Below, one piece after another: positions 20,041 through 29,325 of a stretch of 64,000 bases of DNA; position 1 is the stretch's first letter; each line of letters opens with the position of its first letter. Origin of the DNA: Thermomonas sp. Lineage in GTDB: Bacteria; Pseudomonadota; Gammaproteobacteria; Xanthomonadales; Xanthomonadaceae. A program made the translations under genes and the position numbers. The DNA is taken from positions 50,604 through 114,603 of the forward strand of contig NZ_JAHRWW010000053.1 of the NCBI RefSeq assembly GCF_019104945.1. The letters are read 5' to 3'. The notes beneath the pieces were generated by a model, which did no database searches, had not been told where the DNA came from, and saw only the letters and a program-made list of their open reading frames with translations.

Positions 20041-23000
20041 TTGCCGTACCGCCAACGTCCAGCATCGTTGATCCATCGACTCGTAAAGAGCATATGGGGG
20101 CTTTTCATCGCCCTGCTGCTCTTGCTGGCGGCGCTTGCGTATTTAACGATGACACTCACCGCCAATCGCATTGTGCCGCTGCTGATGCAGCAAGCCATCG
20201 AACTGCGCGCCGATGCGTCAGACGGCCTATTCCTGCAGGCCGAAGCCAGCGTAAAACGCCTGCGCGACGTGCTCTTGAAACGCCTCGACGCAAGCGATCA
20301 CGACACCACGATCGCGCGCTTTAATTACCTCTTCGCGCGCAGCCCTGACGGCTTGTGGCGGCTGCGCCCAGAGCTAGTCGATGCCGAACACGCGCCCACG
20401 CTGTACCTGCACCAGCCTCCACGCGGGCTCACCGACTCGGCCAAAATGCGCGCGGTGATGAGCTACGACCTGCTGCGTGAACAAGGCCCGGCCTTGGACC
20501 CGCCGTTTTATTCGGTCTATATGGATTTTGTTGAAGACGGCCTGATGGTGTACTCGCGCGGGCACGACTGGGCCAGCAGCGCCGATGCCGACTACACCAA
20601 TACCGGCTACCCCACCATGCAGGGGTCGGAACCGCGCAACAACCCCATTCGCAAAGTGTTCTGGACACCCGTCTATTTAGACAAGCAAGCCAATACGTGG
20701 ATGGTCTCGGTGATCAAACCACTGGACTGGCAAGGCCAATGGGTGGGCACCGTTGGCCACGACCTTTCCGTACAAGAGCTGATTGATAGCGTTATTGATA
20801 AAAACCGTAGTAACGGCACCCGCCTGATTATGAGTGCAGCAGGGGATCTCATCGCTCACCCCGACCTGCGCAAACGTATCGAAGCGGCCAACGGGCAGCT
20901 CAAAGTAGATGCCACCAACGACCCGGTACTGGCTCAGGTGCATCAGATGCTGGCCCACGCCAACGGCCACAGCGGCGCAAGCCGCACGCCCGACGGCAGT
21001 TTTTGGGTGGCGTGGGCACCGATCCAAGGCCCCGGCTGGTTTCAGGTGTATCTGTTTCCGCAGGCACGTATCAACACATGGCTGGCTATCGGTTTGGCTG
21101 CGTTTATTGCGGTGGGCATTCTTATTTTACTGCCGGCCATTTGGCTGCTGCGCCGCCGTGTGTATCACTTTGTGGCCACACCGCTGAAACGTCTCACCGA
21201 AGCGGTGGATACCTTTGGGCAAGGCACAACCCCGCAACCTATTGCGATGCGCCACGATGACGAGCTCGGTCGGCTTGCCCTCGCCTTTAACGCGATGGTG
21301 AGTGAGTTGGGCCATCAACACGCTTTGCAGAACGCCCACGCACAGGCGCTACAGGGAGAAATTAGCGAACGTCTTACCTTCATGCGACGCTTAGAAGAAG
21401 AAAGTGCCCGCCTGCATTCTCTTCTTGGCGCGATGAAGCAAAGCATTCTTTTCGTCAATAACGAAAACCGGGTGGTGTATTGCAATGCAGCCTTCTTGAA
21501 AATGTGGGACTACACCGAGCCCAAAGACATCATTGGCAGCAATGCCGGTGAAGGGCTGAAGAGAATTATCCCACTGCTGGTTGATCCACAAAGTTTGCTG
21601 GACATCAAAGAGCGCGTTGCCAAAACACCCACTCAAATTGTACACGTCGAAATTCATCGCCTCGACGGGCGCATCATTTTGCATAACTCCTACCCCGTCA
21701 ACGACGCACAAGGCCGTTTGGTTGGCAGGCTGTGGGCGCAGGAAGATGTGACCCATGATCGGCAGGTGGCGCAGCAATTGGTGCGAATCGCCGAGCATGA
21801 CGCGCTAACCGGCCTGTATAACCGCCGTAAATTTGAAGATGAGCTTGCCAAGTTTTTCCGCAGTGCCAACCCTAACTACGACCAAGCCTGCCTGCTGTTT
21901 TTCGACCTCGACGAATTCAAATTCATCAACGACACCCATGGCCACCGCTGCGGCGATGCTGTCCTTAGCCGTGTGGCCGCAGAATTGCGCTCCCTCGTTC
22001 CAGACGACGCTACCCTCTGCCGTTTAGGGGGGGATGAGTTTGCCGTCTTTATGCCCGATGCCGCGCAAAAAACCGCACAGCATTTGGCCGAACGTCTGGT
22101 ATCCCGCATCGCCCAAGCGCCGCTACAAATAGACGACAAAGTGCTGCGTATGACCACCAGCCTTGGGATTGCCTGTTATCCCGCGCACGCCAACAGTGCC
22201 GATGATCTTGTTTCCCATGCCGATACTGCGATGTATCAGGCCAAGCGCATGGGCAAAAATCGCTGGAGCATTTATCGCCAAGACCGCGATGTGTCACAAG
22301 AAACACTCACCCGCATTACTTGGAATGAGCGCATCAACCGCGCGTTGGCGCGCGGCCTCTTTCACTTGCACTATCAAGGTATTTATCTCGCCAGCAACGG
22401 CCACCTTGCACACCTTGAAGCCTTGATCCGTATGGAGGATGAATCCACCCCAGGAAACGTCTTCTTGCCCGGGCAATTTATTCCGCACGCGGAAAAAAGC
22501 GGAAAAATTCTTGATATTGACCGCTGGGTGATTCGCGAATCAATCCGCACGTTGGCCCTGCACCCGCATCTGAGCGCGATTGCGATCAATGTCTCGGGGC
22601 GTTCGTTTGATGATCCAGATCTGCCCGCTTATATTGCGAAACAGCTGCACGATCAGCACGTTTCACCCAAGCGCCTGTTGGTTGAACTTACCGAGACTTC
22701 GGCTATTTCTGATATCGGTGACGCCTCGCGCTTCATTGATGCACTACGCAAAACCGGCTGCACGCTCTGCCTCGACGACTTCGGTACGGGCTTTTCTTCG
22801 TTCGCCTACCTCAAGCACGTGAAAGCCGACGTACTCAAGATTGATGGCATGTTTATCCGCGATCTACCAAGCGACCGTGACAACCAAGTGTTCGTGCGTG
22901 CCATCATCGATGTGGCGCGCGGCATGGGTAAAAAAACCGTGGCCGAATTTGTAGAAGACGGCCGCACCATGTTGATGCTGCGCGATATGGGGGTGGATAT

Positions 23001-23079
23001 GCTGCAGGGCTACCACCTCGACAAACCCAAGGCCGAGCATCCTGCGTTAACCTCTACGAACCCTATTAGCTCGTTTTAA
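20041..23079 (+). CDS. dual GGDEF-EAL membrane protein with periplasmic Cache-type sensor
   Basis: 1012 residues. Order: transmembrane helix (about 17-38), a large periplasmic double Cache-like domain (about 45-340; VSVIKPLDWQGQWVGTVGHD), second transmembrane helix (about 345-372), HAMP, a PAS domain (about 460-580), GGDEF domain with GGDEF at 663-667, and EAL domain with EALIR starting at residue 793. The EAL catalytic set looks complete (NVSGRSF, VELTETS, DDFGTGFSS, VLKIDG, LQGYHL), so phosphodiesterase activity is likely. The GGDEF motif is intact, but no RxxD inhibitory site lies five residues upstream. The start is a TTG preceded by AGAGGG. DedA follows after three bases. Confidence 0.92.
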   Translation: MPYRQRPASLIHRLVKSIWGLFIALLLLLAALAYLTMTLTANRIVPLLMQQAIELRADASDGLFLQAEASVKRLRDVLLKRLDASDHDTTIARFNYLFARSPDGLWRLRPELVDAEHAPTLYLHQPPRGLTDSAKMRAVMSYDLLREQGPALDPPFYSVYMDFVEDGLMVYSRGHDWASSADADYTNTGYPTMQGSEPRNNPIRKVFWTPVYLDKQANTWMVSVIKPLDWQGQWVGTVGHDLSVQELIDSVIDKNRSNGTRLIMSAAGDLIAHPDLRKRIEAANGQLKVDATNDPVLAQVHQMLAHANGHSGASRTPDGSFWVAWAPIQGPGWFQVYLFPQARINTWLAIGLAAFIAVGILILLPAIWLLRRRVYHFVATPLKRLTEAVDTFGQGTTPQPIAMRHDDELGRLALAFNAMVSELGHQHALQNAHAQALQGEISERLTFMRRLEEESARLHSLLGAMKQSILFVNNENRVVYCNAAFLKMWDYTEPKDIIGSNAGEGLKRIIPLLVDPQSLLDIKERVAKTPTQIVHVEIHRLDGRIILHNSYPVNDAQGRLVGRLWAQEDVTHDRQVAQQLVRIAEHDALTGLYNRRKFEDELAKFFRSANPNYDQACLLFFDLDEFKFINDTHGHRCGDAVLSRVAAELRSLVPDDATLCRLGGDEFAVFMPDAAQKTAQHLAERLVSRIAQAPLQIDDKVLRMTTSLGIACYPAHANSADDLVSHADTAMYQAKRMGKNRWSIYRQDRDVSQETLTRITWNERINRALARGLFHLHYQGIYLASNGHLAHLEALIRMEDESTPGNVFLPGQFIPHAEKSGKILDIDRWVIRESIRTLALHPHLSAIAINVSGRSFDDPDLPAYIAKQLHDQHVSPKRLLVELTETSAISDIGDASRFIDALRKTGCTLCLDDFGTGFSSFAYLKHVKADVLKIDGMFIRDLPSDRDNQVFVRAIIDVARGMGKKTVAEFVEDGRTMLMLRDMGVDMLQGYHLDKPKAEHPALTSTNPISSF

Positions 23080-23082
23080 TTC

Positions 23083-23691
23083 GTGTTCGAATCTTTTTTA
23101 GTCTTACTGGAAACACTGCAAGGGCCGCCCGCCTATCTACTGCTGTTTGCCGTTTTGGCCGGCTGCGGCGTTGGCCTGCCTGTCAACGAAGACATCGTGC
23201 TGCTCACCGCCAGCGCGCTTACCCTACACGGCACAATGGAGCCTATTCCATTGATCGCAACGGCGTGGTGTGGCCTACTCTGCGGCGATGCCCTGATCTT
23301 TCATTGGGGGCATCGGTTTGGCGCGAAGCTTTTAGAAAAACCCTTTATGGCCCGCATCGTAAGCCCACATAAGCTGCAGGTAATGCAGCATGTACTACGG
23401 CGGCGCGGCGCGGCGTTTTTGTTTTTCGTTCGATTTATTCCCGGCATACGTACCGCACTCTTCTTTGCCGCTGGCAGCCTACGGATGCGCTATCGCGACC
23501 TTTTCCTATACGACGGCGTGGCCGCGCTGATTGAGCTGCCACTTCTCGTCTATGGCGTGCGCTACGTTGGCGGGCGCTGGCAAGTGCTGCAAGGCTATCT
23601 GCATGGTGCGCAGTGGTATTTGCTAGGCGGCATTGCACTGGCTTCAGTGCTATGGTGGTGGAGGCGGAGAAAACGAAGGGGGCGTCAATGA
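23083..23691 (+). CDS. DedA-family (SNARE-associated/VTT) membrane protein
   Basis: 202 residues, mostly hydrophobic, with the DedA features GLPVNEDIVLL near the N-terminus, GDALIFHWGHRFG and FFVRFIPGIRTALFFAAG, the re-entrant-loop arginine region of the family. DedA proteins act in lipid flipping/recycling and envelope homeostasis. It starts with GTG three bases after the GGDEF-EAL stop, without a good ribosome binding site, so translation is probably coupled. It overlaps the next gene by four bases (ATGA), linking it to a lyase of phospho-lipid type. Confidence 0.87.
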   Translation: MFESFLVLLETLQGPPAYLLLFAVLAGCGVGLPVNEDIVLLTASALTLHGTMEPIPLIATAWCGLLCGDALIFHWGHRFGAKLLEKPFMARIVSPHKLQVMQHVLRRRGAAFLFFVRFIPGIRTALFFAAGSLRMRYRDLFLYDGVAALIELPLLVYGVRYVGGRWQVLQGYLHGAQWYLLGGIALASVLWWWRRRKRRGRQ

Positions 23692-25136
23692 AGCCAGTCT
23701 CTGGCTTGCCAGAACATGGCCGTAGCCACGCAGATGTACTGAAAGCGCTGCAGGCGTTTTCCAGTGACGATCCAGACTACAAACATAGCAAGCTATGGAG
23801 CTTGGTCTATTACTTAGACGAAGCCCACGATGATTTTCTAGGTCAAGCCTACCGGCAGTTTTCAAGCGCCAACGGGTTGAACCCATCCGTGTTCAAAAGC
23901 CTGAAACGCATGGAAACCGAGATTATTAGCAGCGTGGGCAAACTGCACCACGGCCCGGACACTGTCTGCGGCGTGGTCACCTCGGGCGGCACCGAAAGCT
24001 GTTTATTGGCGGTCAAGACCTACCGCGATCTTGCGCGTAAACGCGGCGTTCGCAGACCCGAAATGGTACTTCCCACAACGGCGCATGTGGCTTGGGGCAA
24101 AGCGTCAGAATACTTCGGCGTCAAAATTCGTAAGCTGCCGCTCGATCAAGACCTGCGCGCCGATGCGTCGAAACTACTCCGGCTGCTCAACCGTAATACG
24201 ATCATGGTGCTTGGCTCTGCACCCGCCTACCCCCACGGCACCATCGACCCAATCGAGCACATGGCGAAGATCGCCGCGCTACACAACATTCCCATGCACG
24301 TTGATGCTTGCGTGGGCGGGTTTATCCTGCCATTTATGGCGCTCAACGGTGTGCCGCTACCGCGCTGGGATTACAGCGTCCCCGGCGTTACCAGTATTTC
24401 GGCGGATATTCATAAATATGGCTATGCAGCCAAAGGCGCCTCGACTATTACCTATCGCCATCTTGATTTGCTCAAGCAGCAAATGTTTGTTGACCAAGAC
24501 TGGCCGGGCGGCGTATTTGCCTCTGCTGCTCTATTAGGCACCCGCCCCGGTGGCGCCTACGCGGCTGCGTGGGCCGCGATGCAGCACTTTGGCGTGGATG
24601 GTTACCGCGAACTTGCCGCGTGCACACAGCGGGCGTTTGAACGCATGCGTGATGGTGTTCGCGCCATTGATGGTTTGCGCGTATTGGGCGCTCCCTGCGG
24701 CCCTCTATTGGCCTACGCGGCGACGGATCGCAGGCTCAATATTTTTGCCGTGGGCGATCAAATGGAAGCCCGCGGTTGGAGTGTCAACCGGCTGCAAAAC
24801 CCGGATGGTTTGCACGCAATGATCACCGCCAAGCATTTGAACGTGGTGGATGAATACCTACACGACTTGGCTGAATCCGTGGCCGCTGTGCGTGCACACC
24901 CCGAGCTTGCGAACAGCGGCAGCGCCGCTACCTACGGCATGATGAGCCATGTCCCTCTGCGCGGCATGGTGCGGCAAAAGGTGCTGGATCTCTTTGCGCA
25001 GATGTATCGTGCCGACGGTGGTGAGGTGGACCTGCACACCCTGCCGCCCCCCGCTCCCGGCCTGCGCGGCAAATTGGAGTCGTGGGCAGAGCGGCCAATG
25101 CAGTGGTATGTGCAGCGCAAGCAACAGCGGCGTTAA
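23688..25136 (+). CDS. sphingosine-1-phosphate lyase-like PLP enzyme
   Basis: 482 residues. The PLP lysine lies in SADIHKYGYAAKGAS, close to the SxDTHKYGxxPKG signature of sphingosine-1-phosphate lyases, and the PLP aspartate in HVDACVGGFILPF. GTVTSGGTES-like VVTSGGTESCLLAVK is present, and FKSLKRMETEI matches the lyase N-terminal helix. The family cleaves phosphorylated long-chain bases into an aldehyde and phosphoethanolamine. No N-terminal transmembrane helix is visible, as in soluble bacterial members. Start at ATG 23688 is supported by AAGGGGG five bases upstream and the stop/start overlap with DedA. Whether the organism makes or imports sphingolipids cannot be seen here; a related aldolase or decarboxylase substrate is possible. 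Confidence 0.86.
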   Translation: MKPVSGLPEHGRSHADVLKALQAFSSDDPDYKHSKLWSLVYYLDEAHDDFLGQAYRQFSSANGLNPSVFKSLKRMETEIISSVGKLHHGPDTVCGVVTSGGTESCLLAVKTYRDLARKRGVRRPEMVLPTTAHVAWGKASEYFGVKIRKLPLDQDLRADASKLLRLLNRNTIMVLGSAPAYPHGTIDPIEHMAKIAALHNIPMHVDACVGGFILPFMALNGVPLPRWDYSVPGVTSISADIHKYGYAAKGASTITYRHLDLLKQQMFVDQDWPGGVFASAALLGTRPGGAYAAAWAAMQHFGVDGYRELAACTQRAFERMRDGVRAIDGLRVLGAPCGPLLAYAATDRRLNIFAVGDQMEARGWSVNRLQNPDGLHAMITAKHLNVVDEYLHDLAESVAAVRAHPELANSGSAATYGMMSHVPLRGMVRQKVLDLFAQMYRADGGEVDLHTLPPPAPGLRGKLESWAERPMQWYVQRKQQRR

Positions 25137-25146
25137 AGTACGCACC

Positions 25147-25176
25147 AAAAAAAATGGCTACCTTGCGGTAGCCATT
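25147..25176 (-). terminator. intrinsic terminator of the tRNA operon
   Basis: Read on the minus strand: AATGGCTACC, loop GCAA, GGTAGCCATT, then a run of T. The perfect 10-bp stem spans 25153-25176 and the T-run lies at 25147-25154. It sits 31 bases after the CCA end of tRNA-Glu. Confidence 0.92.
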
Positions 25177-25206
25177 GAATAATGCGACTTGATTTCGGTT
25201 TCGAAG

Positions 25207-25282
25207 TGGCGTCCCCACGGGGATTCGAACCCCGGTCGCTACCGTGAAAGGGTAATGTCCTAGGCCTCTAGACGATGGGGAC
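25207..25282 (-). tRNA. tRNA-Glu (anticodon TTC)
   Basis: 76 bases on the minus strand including an encoded CCA. Acceptor stem GTCCCCA pairs with TGGGGAC, the anticodon arm reads CCCTTTCACGG with TTC, and the T arm is GGGGTTCGAATCCCC. Nearly identical to the E. coli tRNA-Glu. Transcribed after tRNA-Ala and before a strong terminator. Confidence 0.98.
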
Positions 25283-25304
25283 AAAACCGAAAACAAGTTG
25301 TAAA

Positions 25305-25380
25305 TGGTGGAGCCAAGCGGGATCGAACCGCTGACCTCCTGCATGCCATGCAGGCGCTCTCCCAGCTGAGCTATGGCCCC
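25305..25380 (-). tRNA. tRNA-Ala (anticodon GGC)
   Basis: 76 bases on the minus strand with encoded CCA. The acceptor stem starts GGGGCCA, the D arm is AGCTCAGCTGGGAGAGC, the anticodon stem-loop CCTGCATGGCATGCAGG contains GGC, and the T arm is GCGGTTCGATCCCGC. First gene of a two-tRNA operon, 22 bases before tRNA-Glu. Confidence 0.98.
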
Positions 25381-25399
25381 ATGAATCTGGAGAGCGCGC

Positions 25400-25428
25400 A
25401 TTCTGGGGCCAAAATGAAGTTCCGTCAA
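25400..25428 (-). promoter_or_regulatory. stable-RNA promoter of the tRNA-Ala/tRNA-Glu operon
   Basis: On the minus strand TTGACG (25428-25423), 17 bases, CAGAAT (25405-25400), followed by the G+C-only stretch GCGCGC before the predicted start, the discriminator type linked to stringent control of stable RNA. The -35 hexamer overlaps the stop codon of the DUF1249 gene upstream. Confidence 0.75.
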
Positions 25429-25949
25429 GCGTTGTTTTCACTTTTTTGAAAATTTTCTTTCAGCGTTGCCACGCCATGCCCCTGCTCCGCGAGATATTGC
25501 AGCCATTTACCAAGGAAGGTATTCATCCGCAAACGGTGATTGAGCACGCGTTGTGGCGGCGGATACATGCCGATCACGTCCTGCCAACGCCGCCCCGCAT
25601 AACAGTGTGTGGCTTCCACTTGCCGCGCGTCGCGGTACAGCCGCACGCTGGCCGACGGGTCGGCCAATCCTGTTTGCGGGTCGATCAGGCCATAACTCAT
25701 GCGCAGCTCAGTGGTATAGGCGTGCTGTTCGACAATATCGATATGCACGTCCAGCCCATCCCCTACGGATGAGACGTAGCGTCCGCAGCCAAGCTCTGCT
25801 ACTTCAAACAAGCGCTGCAGGCGCAGAAAATTTTCTGCATACAAGCCCATCAACCAGCCAAAACGGCTGATCGAGGGCAATTTTTCACGTTTAACAAGGG
25901 CAAGGCTCATGGCCTGATCGTACACGTGCAAACGCGTGCGCGGCAGCAT
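25425..25949 (-). CDS. DUF1249 (YqiB-like) protein
   Basis: 174-residue cytoplasmic protein of unknown function. It shows the DUF1249 pattern: FGWLMGLYAENFLRLQRLF near the N-terminus, VHIDIVEQHAYTTELRMSY, VRLYRDARQVEATHC, and NTFLGKWLQYLAEQGHG at the C-terminus, like E. coli YqiB. ATG 25949 is used; ATG 25910 (MSLALVKRE) is an equally possible start since neither has a strong ribosome binding site. The stop overlaps the -35 element of the tRNA promoter. It lies downstream of ppsR on the same strand with a 43-base gap. Confidence 0.85.
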   Translation of the reverse strand: MLPRTRLHVYDQAMSLALVKREKLPSISRFGWLMGLYAENFLRLQRLFEVAELGCGRYVSSVGDGLDVHIDIVEQHAYTTELRMSYGLIDPQTGLADPSASVRLYRDARQVEATHCYAGRRWQDVIGMYPPPQRVLNHRLRMNTFLGKWLQYLAEQGHGVATLKENFQKSENNA

Positions 25950-25992
25950 TGACGCCCGCGTTAGGCCGGCCTAAGCTGAAAAAGTCGATGCG

Positions 25993-26814
25993 TTAAAACA
26001 TTTCGCGCGCAATGCCGAGGTGTTCCATCACCCGGCTGGAGATTTCCTCAATCGAGGCGTGCGTGGTGCTCAGCATCTCCACACCTTCTCGGCGCAGCAT
26101 CGCTTCGGCTTGCGCCACTTCCCGCTTACAGGTATCCAGTTGCGCATAGCGCGAATTGGGGCGGCGCTCTTGGCGAATTTGGTGCAGCCGCATCGGGTCG
26201 ATCGTCAACCCAAATAGCTTGTGTCGGTGCTGACGCAGCACGGCCGGCAATCGCTCGCTTTCAAGGTCTTCTGGCGTTAATGGATAGTTGGCCGCGCGCA
26301 CGCCGTGTTGCAGGGCCAAATACACACAGGTAGGCGTTTTGCCCGCGCGCGATACGGCGACAAGGATTAAATCTGCCTCGGAATAATCGGGCTTCACGCC
26401 GTCGTCGTGCGCAAGTGCATAGTTCATCGCATTGATGCGCTTATGGTAGGTATCAAAATCGACGATGCCGTGGGCGCGGCCGATATAGGCGTTACGCGTA
26501 TGCCCCAGTTCTTCTTCCAACGGCGCGATAAATGGCGCAAACACGTCCAGCATCAGTGCGCCACTTTCCGCCAAAATGCGATTTAGCTCGGGATCCACGC
26601 AGGAATTGACCACCACAGGGCGCACACCTGCGTTTGTTCCTGCAAGCGTAATGCGTTTCGCGGCTTCGCGGGCTTTGTCTTGAGTATCGACGAATGGTAG
26701 GCGCTCCGAAACAAAACGCACGCCGCTGAACTGCGTCAGCAGGCTATGACCGATCGTTTCGGCAGTAATCCCTGTGCCATCAGAGACGTAAAAAACGGGG
26801 CGAACAGCGTCCAT
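25993..26814 (-). CDS. ppsR: phosphoenolpyruvate synthase regulatory protein (PSRP)
   Basis: Bifunctional ADP-dependent kinase and Pi-dependent phosphorylase that inactivates and reactivates PEP synthase. 273 residues with [17 protein letters not shown] at the N-terminus and the P-loop-like [14 protein letters not shown]. Start at ATG 26814 ([12 protein letters not shown]) has AAGGA six bases upstream; longer in-frame extensions would run into the divergent ppsA leader. Divergent from its substrate gene ppsA with a 78-base shared promoter region, a common arrangement. Confidence 0.95.
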   Translation of the reverse strand: MDAVRPVFYVSDGTGITAETIGHSLLTQFSGVRFVSERLPFVDTQDKAREAAKRITLAGTNAGVRPVVVNSCVDPELNRILAESGALMLDVFAPFIAPLEEELGHTRNAYIGRAHGIVDFDTYHKRINAMNYALAHDDGVKPDYSEADLILVAVSRAGKTPTCVYLALQHGVRAANYPLTPEDLESERLPAVLRQHRHKLFGLTIDPMRLHQIRQERRPNSRYAQLDTCKREVAQAEAMLRREGVEMLSTTHASIEEISSRVMEHLGIAREMF

Positions 26815-26892
26815 GGGGGTTCCTTCAGTCCGGGTCGGGTTAAAATAGCGAACTTCCGCGCCCCCGCGCTGTTTTTCTCCTCGGAGCCTGCC

Positions 26893-29262
26893 TTGACTGC
26901 CAATATCCTTTGGTTGCACGACCTGCGCCTTACCGACCTTGCCCAAGTCGGTGGCAAGAATTCCTCACTCGGCGAAATGATCGGCCAGCTATCTGGGCTC
27001 GGCGTTTCGGTACCAGGCGGCTATGCCACCACAGCCGATGCGTTCAAGGCGTTTATCGCACACAACAATTTGCATGCGCGCATCTACGACAAGCTCGCCA
27101 CGGTAGATGTGGAAAACGTGCCAGCGTTGACGAAAGCAGGCGCAGAAATTCGCAGCTGGGTGATCGATGCACCGCTGCAGCCTGATCTTGATGCGGATAT
27201 TCGCAGTGCTTACGCCAAGCTTTGCGCTGACGCGGGCGCGGCGGATATCGCCGTAGCAGTACGCTCTTCAGCCACCGCTGAAGACCTCCCCGATGCGAGC
27301 TTTGCGGGCCAGCAGGAAACCTTCCTTAATGTGACCGGTGCCGACGATGTGGTGCACAAGGTCAAGGAAGTCTTCGCCAGCCTCTATAACGACCGTGCCA
27401 TTGCCTACCGCGTGCACCACGGCTTCGCCCATGAAGACGTCTTCCTGTCTGCTGGCGTACAGCTAATGGTGCGTTCGGACGTAGGCAGCTCCGGCGTGTT
27501 GTTCACCCTCGATACCGAATCGGGCTTCCGCGACGTGGTGTTTGTCACGTCGAGCTTTGGCCTCGGCGAGATGGTGGTGCAAGGCGCGGTGAACCCCGAC
27601 GAATTCTATGTATTCAAACCCACGCTACAAGAAGGCAAGCCCGCCATCTTGCGCCGCGGCCTTGGCAGCAAGCAGCTGCGTATGGTCTATTCGAACGTAC
27701 CGGGCGAGCGCGTGCGCACCGAAGAAACGCCGCTCGAACTACGTGGGCAGTTCTCTATTACCGATGCCGACGTGCAGGAGCTTGCCAAGCAAGCACTGGT
27801 GATCGAGGCGCACTACGGCCGCCCGATGGATATTGAGTGGGGCAAAGACGGTAACACCGGCAAGCTCTATATCCTACAGGCGCGCCCGGAAACGGTGAAG
27901 TCGCGCGCGCACGCCACTCAGATCGAACGCTATACCCTGCAACAGCGCGGTGAAGTGCTGGTGGAAGGCCGCGCGATTGGCAGCAAAATTGGTACCGGTA
28001 TCGCACGTGTGGTGCGCAGCTTGGACGATATGAACCGCGTGCAGCCCGGCGACGTGCTGATCGCCGACATGACCGACCCCGATTGGGAGCCGGTGATGAA
28101 GCGCAGCGCCGCGATCGTTACCAATCGCGGTGGCCGCACCTGCCACGCAGCGATCATCGCACGTGAGCTAGGGGTTCCTGCCGTGGTGGGCACCGGCAAC
28201 GCGCTTGACATGCTGAAAGACGGCGACCCGGTGACCGTGAGCTGCGCCGAGGGTGACACCGGCTTTATCTACGCAGGTACCCTGCCCTTCGAGCGCACCA
28301 CCACCGACCTTGGCAATATGCCGCCAGCGCCGTTGAAGATCATGATGAACGTTGCCAACCCGGAGCGTGCGTTTGACTTCGGCATGCTGCCGAACGCGGG
28401 TATTGGCTTGGCACGTTTGGAAATGATCATCGCCAGCCATATTGGCGTGCACCCCAAGGCGCTGCTGGAATACGACAAGCAAGACGCCGCTACCAAGGCC
28501 AAGATCGATGCGCGTATCGCAGGCTACGCTTCGCCGGTGGAGTTCTACATCGAGCGTCTGAAGGAAGGCATCGCCACGATTGCGGCGTCGGTGTATCCGA
28601 AGCCGGTGATCGTGCGCCTATCGGATTTCAAATCCAACGAATATGCCAACCTTCTGGGCGGCTCCAAGTACGAACCGCACGAAGAAAACCCGATGATCGG
28701 CTTCCGTGGCGCGTCGCGTTATATCGACCCCAGCTTCAAGGAAGCTTTTGCACTGGAATGCGTGGCAGTGAAGCGCGCGCGTGAAGCAATGGGCCTAGGC
28801 AACATCTGGGTGATGATCCCGTTTGTGCGCACCTTGGACGAAGGTCAAGCCGTGATCGACGTGCTGCGCGAAAACGGTTTGGTGCAGGGCGAGCATGGCC
28901 TGAAGATCATCATGATGTGCGAGGTTCCGTCTAACGCGCTGCTGGCCGATGAATTCCTTGATATCTTCGACGGCTTCTCGATCGGCTCCAACGATATGAC
29001 TCAGCTCACGCTTGGGCTTGATCGCGATTCGGCCATCGTGGCCGGGCTGTTCGATGAGCGCAACCCTGCGGTCAAGAAAATGCTGTCGATGGCTATTTCT
29101 GCTGCGCGCGCCAAGGGTAAGTACGTCGGCATCTGCGGCCAAGGTCCGTCCGACCACCCGGATCTGGCACAGTGGCTGATGGAACAAGGGATTGAATCGG
29201 TATCGCTCAACCCCGATACCGTTGTCGATACGTGGCTGGCACTGGCGAAGTCCAAAGCCTAA
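26893..29262 (+). CDS. ppsA: phosphoenolpyruvate synthase
   Basis: Converts pyruvate and ATP to PEP, AMP and phosphate for gluconeogenesis. 789 residues: ATP-grasp N-terminal domain ([32 protein letters not shown]), swivelling phosphohistidine domain with [15 protein letters not shown], and C-terminal PEP-binding barrel with [29 protein letters not shown] and ICGQGPSD. The start is a TTG at 26893 with GGAG seven bases upstream, giving the usual family length; no ATG or GTG fits. PpsR encoded divergently is the expected regulator of its phosphohistidine/threonine. Confidence 0.96.
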   Translation: MTANILWLHDLRLTDLAQVGGKNSSLGEMIGQLSGLGVSVPGGYATTADAFKAFIAHNNLHARIYDKLATVDVENVPALTKAGAEIRSWVIDAPLQPDLDADIRSAYAKLCADAGAADIAVAVRSSATAEDLPDASFAGQQETFLNVTGADDVVHKVKEVFASLYNDRAIAYRVHHGFAHEDVFLSAGVQLMVRSDVGSSGVLFTLDTESGFRDVVFVTSSFGLGEMVVQGAVNPDEFYVFKPTLQEGKPAILRRGLGSKQLRMVYSNVPGERVRTEETPLELRGQFSITDADVQELAKQALVIEAHYGRPMDIEWGKDGNTGKLYILQARPETVKSRAHATQIERYTLQQRGEVLVEGRAIGSKIGTGIARVVRSLDDMNRVQPGDVLIADMTDPDWEPVMKRSAAIVTNRGGRTCHAAIIARELGVPAVVGTGNALDMLKDGDPVTVSCAEGDTGFIYAGTLPFERTTTDLGNMPPAPLKIMMNVANPERAFDFGMLPNAGIGLARLEMIIASHIGVHPKALLEYDKQDAATKAKIDARIAGYASPVEFYIERLKEGIATIAASVYPKPVIVRLSDFKSNEYANLLGGSKYEPHEENPMIGFRGASRYIDPSFKEAFALECVAVKRAREAMGLGNIWVMIPFVRTLDEGQAVIDVLRENGLVQGEHGLKIIMMCEVPSNALLADEFLDIFDGFSIGSNDMTQLTLGLDRDSAIVAGLFDERNPAVKKMLSMAISAARAKGKYVGICGQGPSDHPDLAQWLMEQGIESVSLNPDTVVDTWLALAKSKA

Positions 29263-29265
29263 GCG

Positions 29266-29289
29266 CAACCTTCCGCGCAAGGAAGGTTG
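29266..29289 (+). terminator. dyad after ppsA: terminator-like hairpin, also resembling a CueR-type site
   Basis: Perfect 9-bp inverted repeat CAACCTTCC (29266-29274) and GGAAGGTTG (29281-29289) with a six-base centre. It is only four bases after the ppsA stop, but the following TTCGC is a poor U-tract. The half-sites ACCTTCC/GGAAGGT equal those of CueR operators, although CueR sites have a seven-base centre. It lies 37 bases before a copper-efflux operon, so both readings are open. Confidence 0.55.
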
Positions 29290-29325
29290 TTCGCAACTTG
29301 CGCGGACTCGGGTACTATCGCCGCC

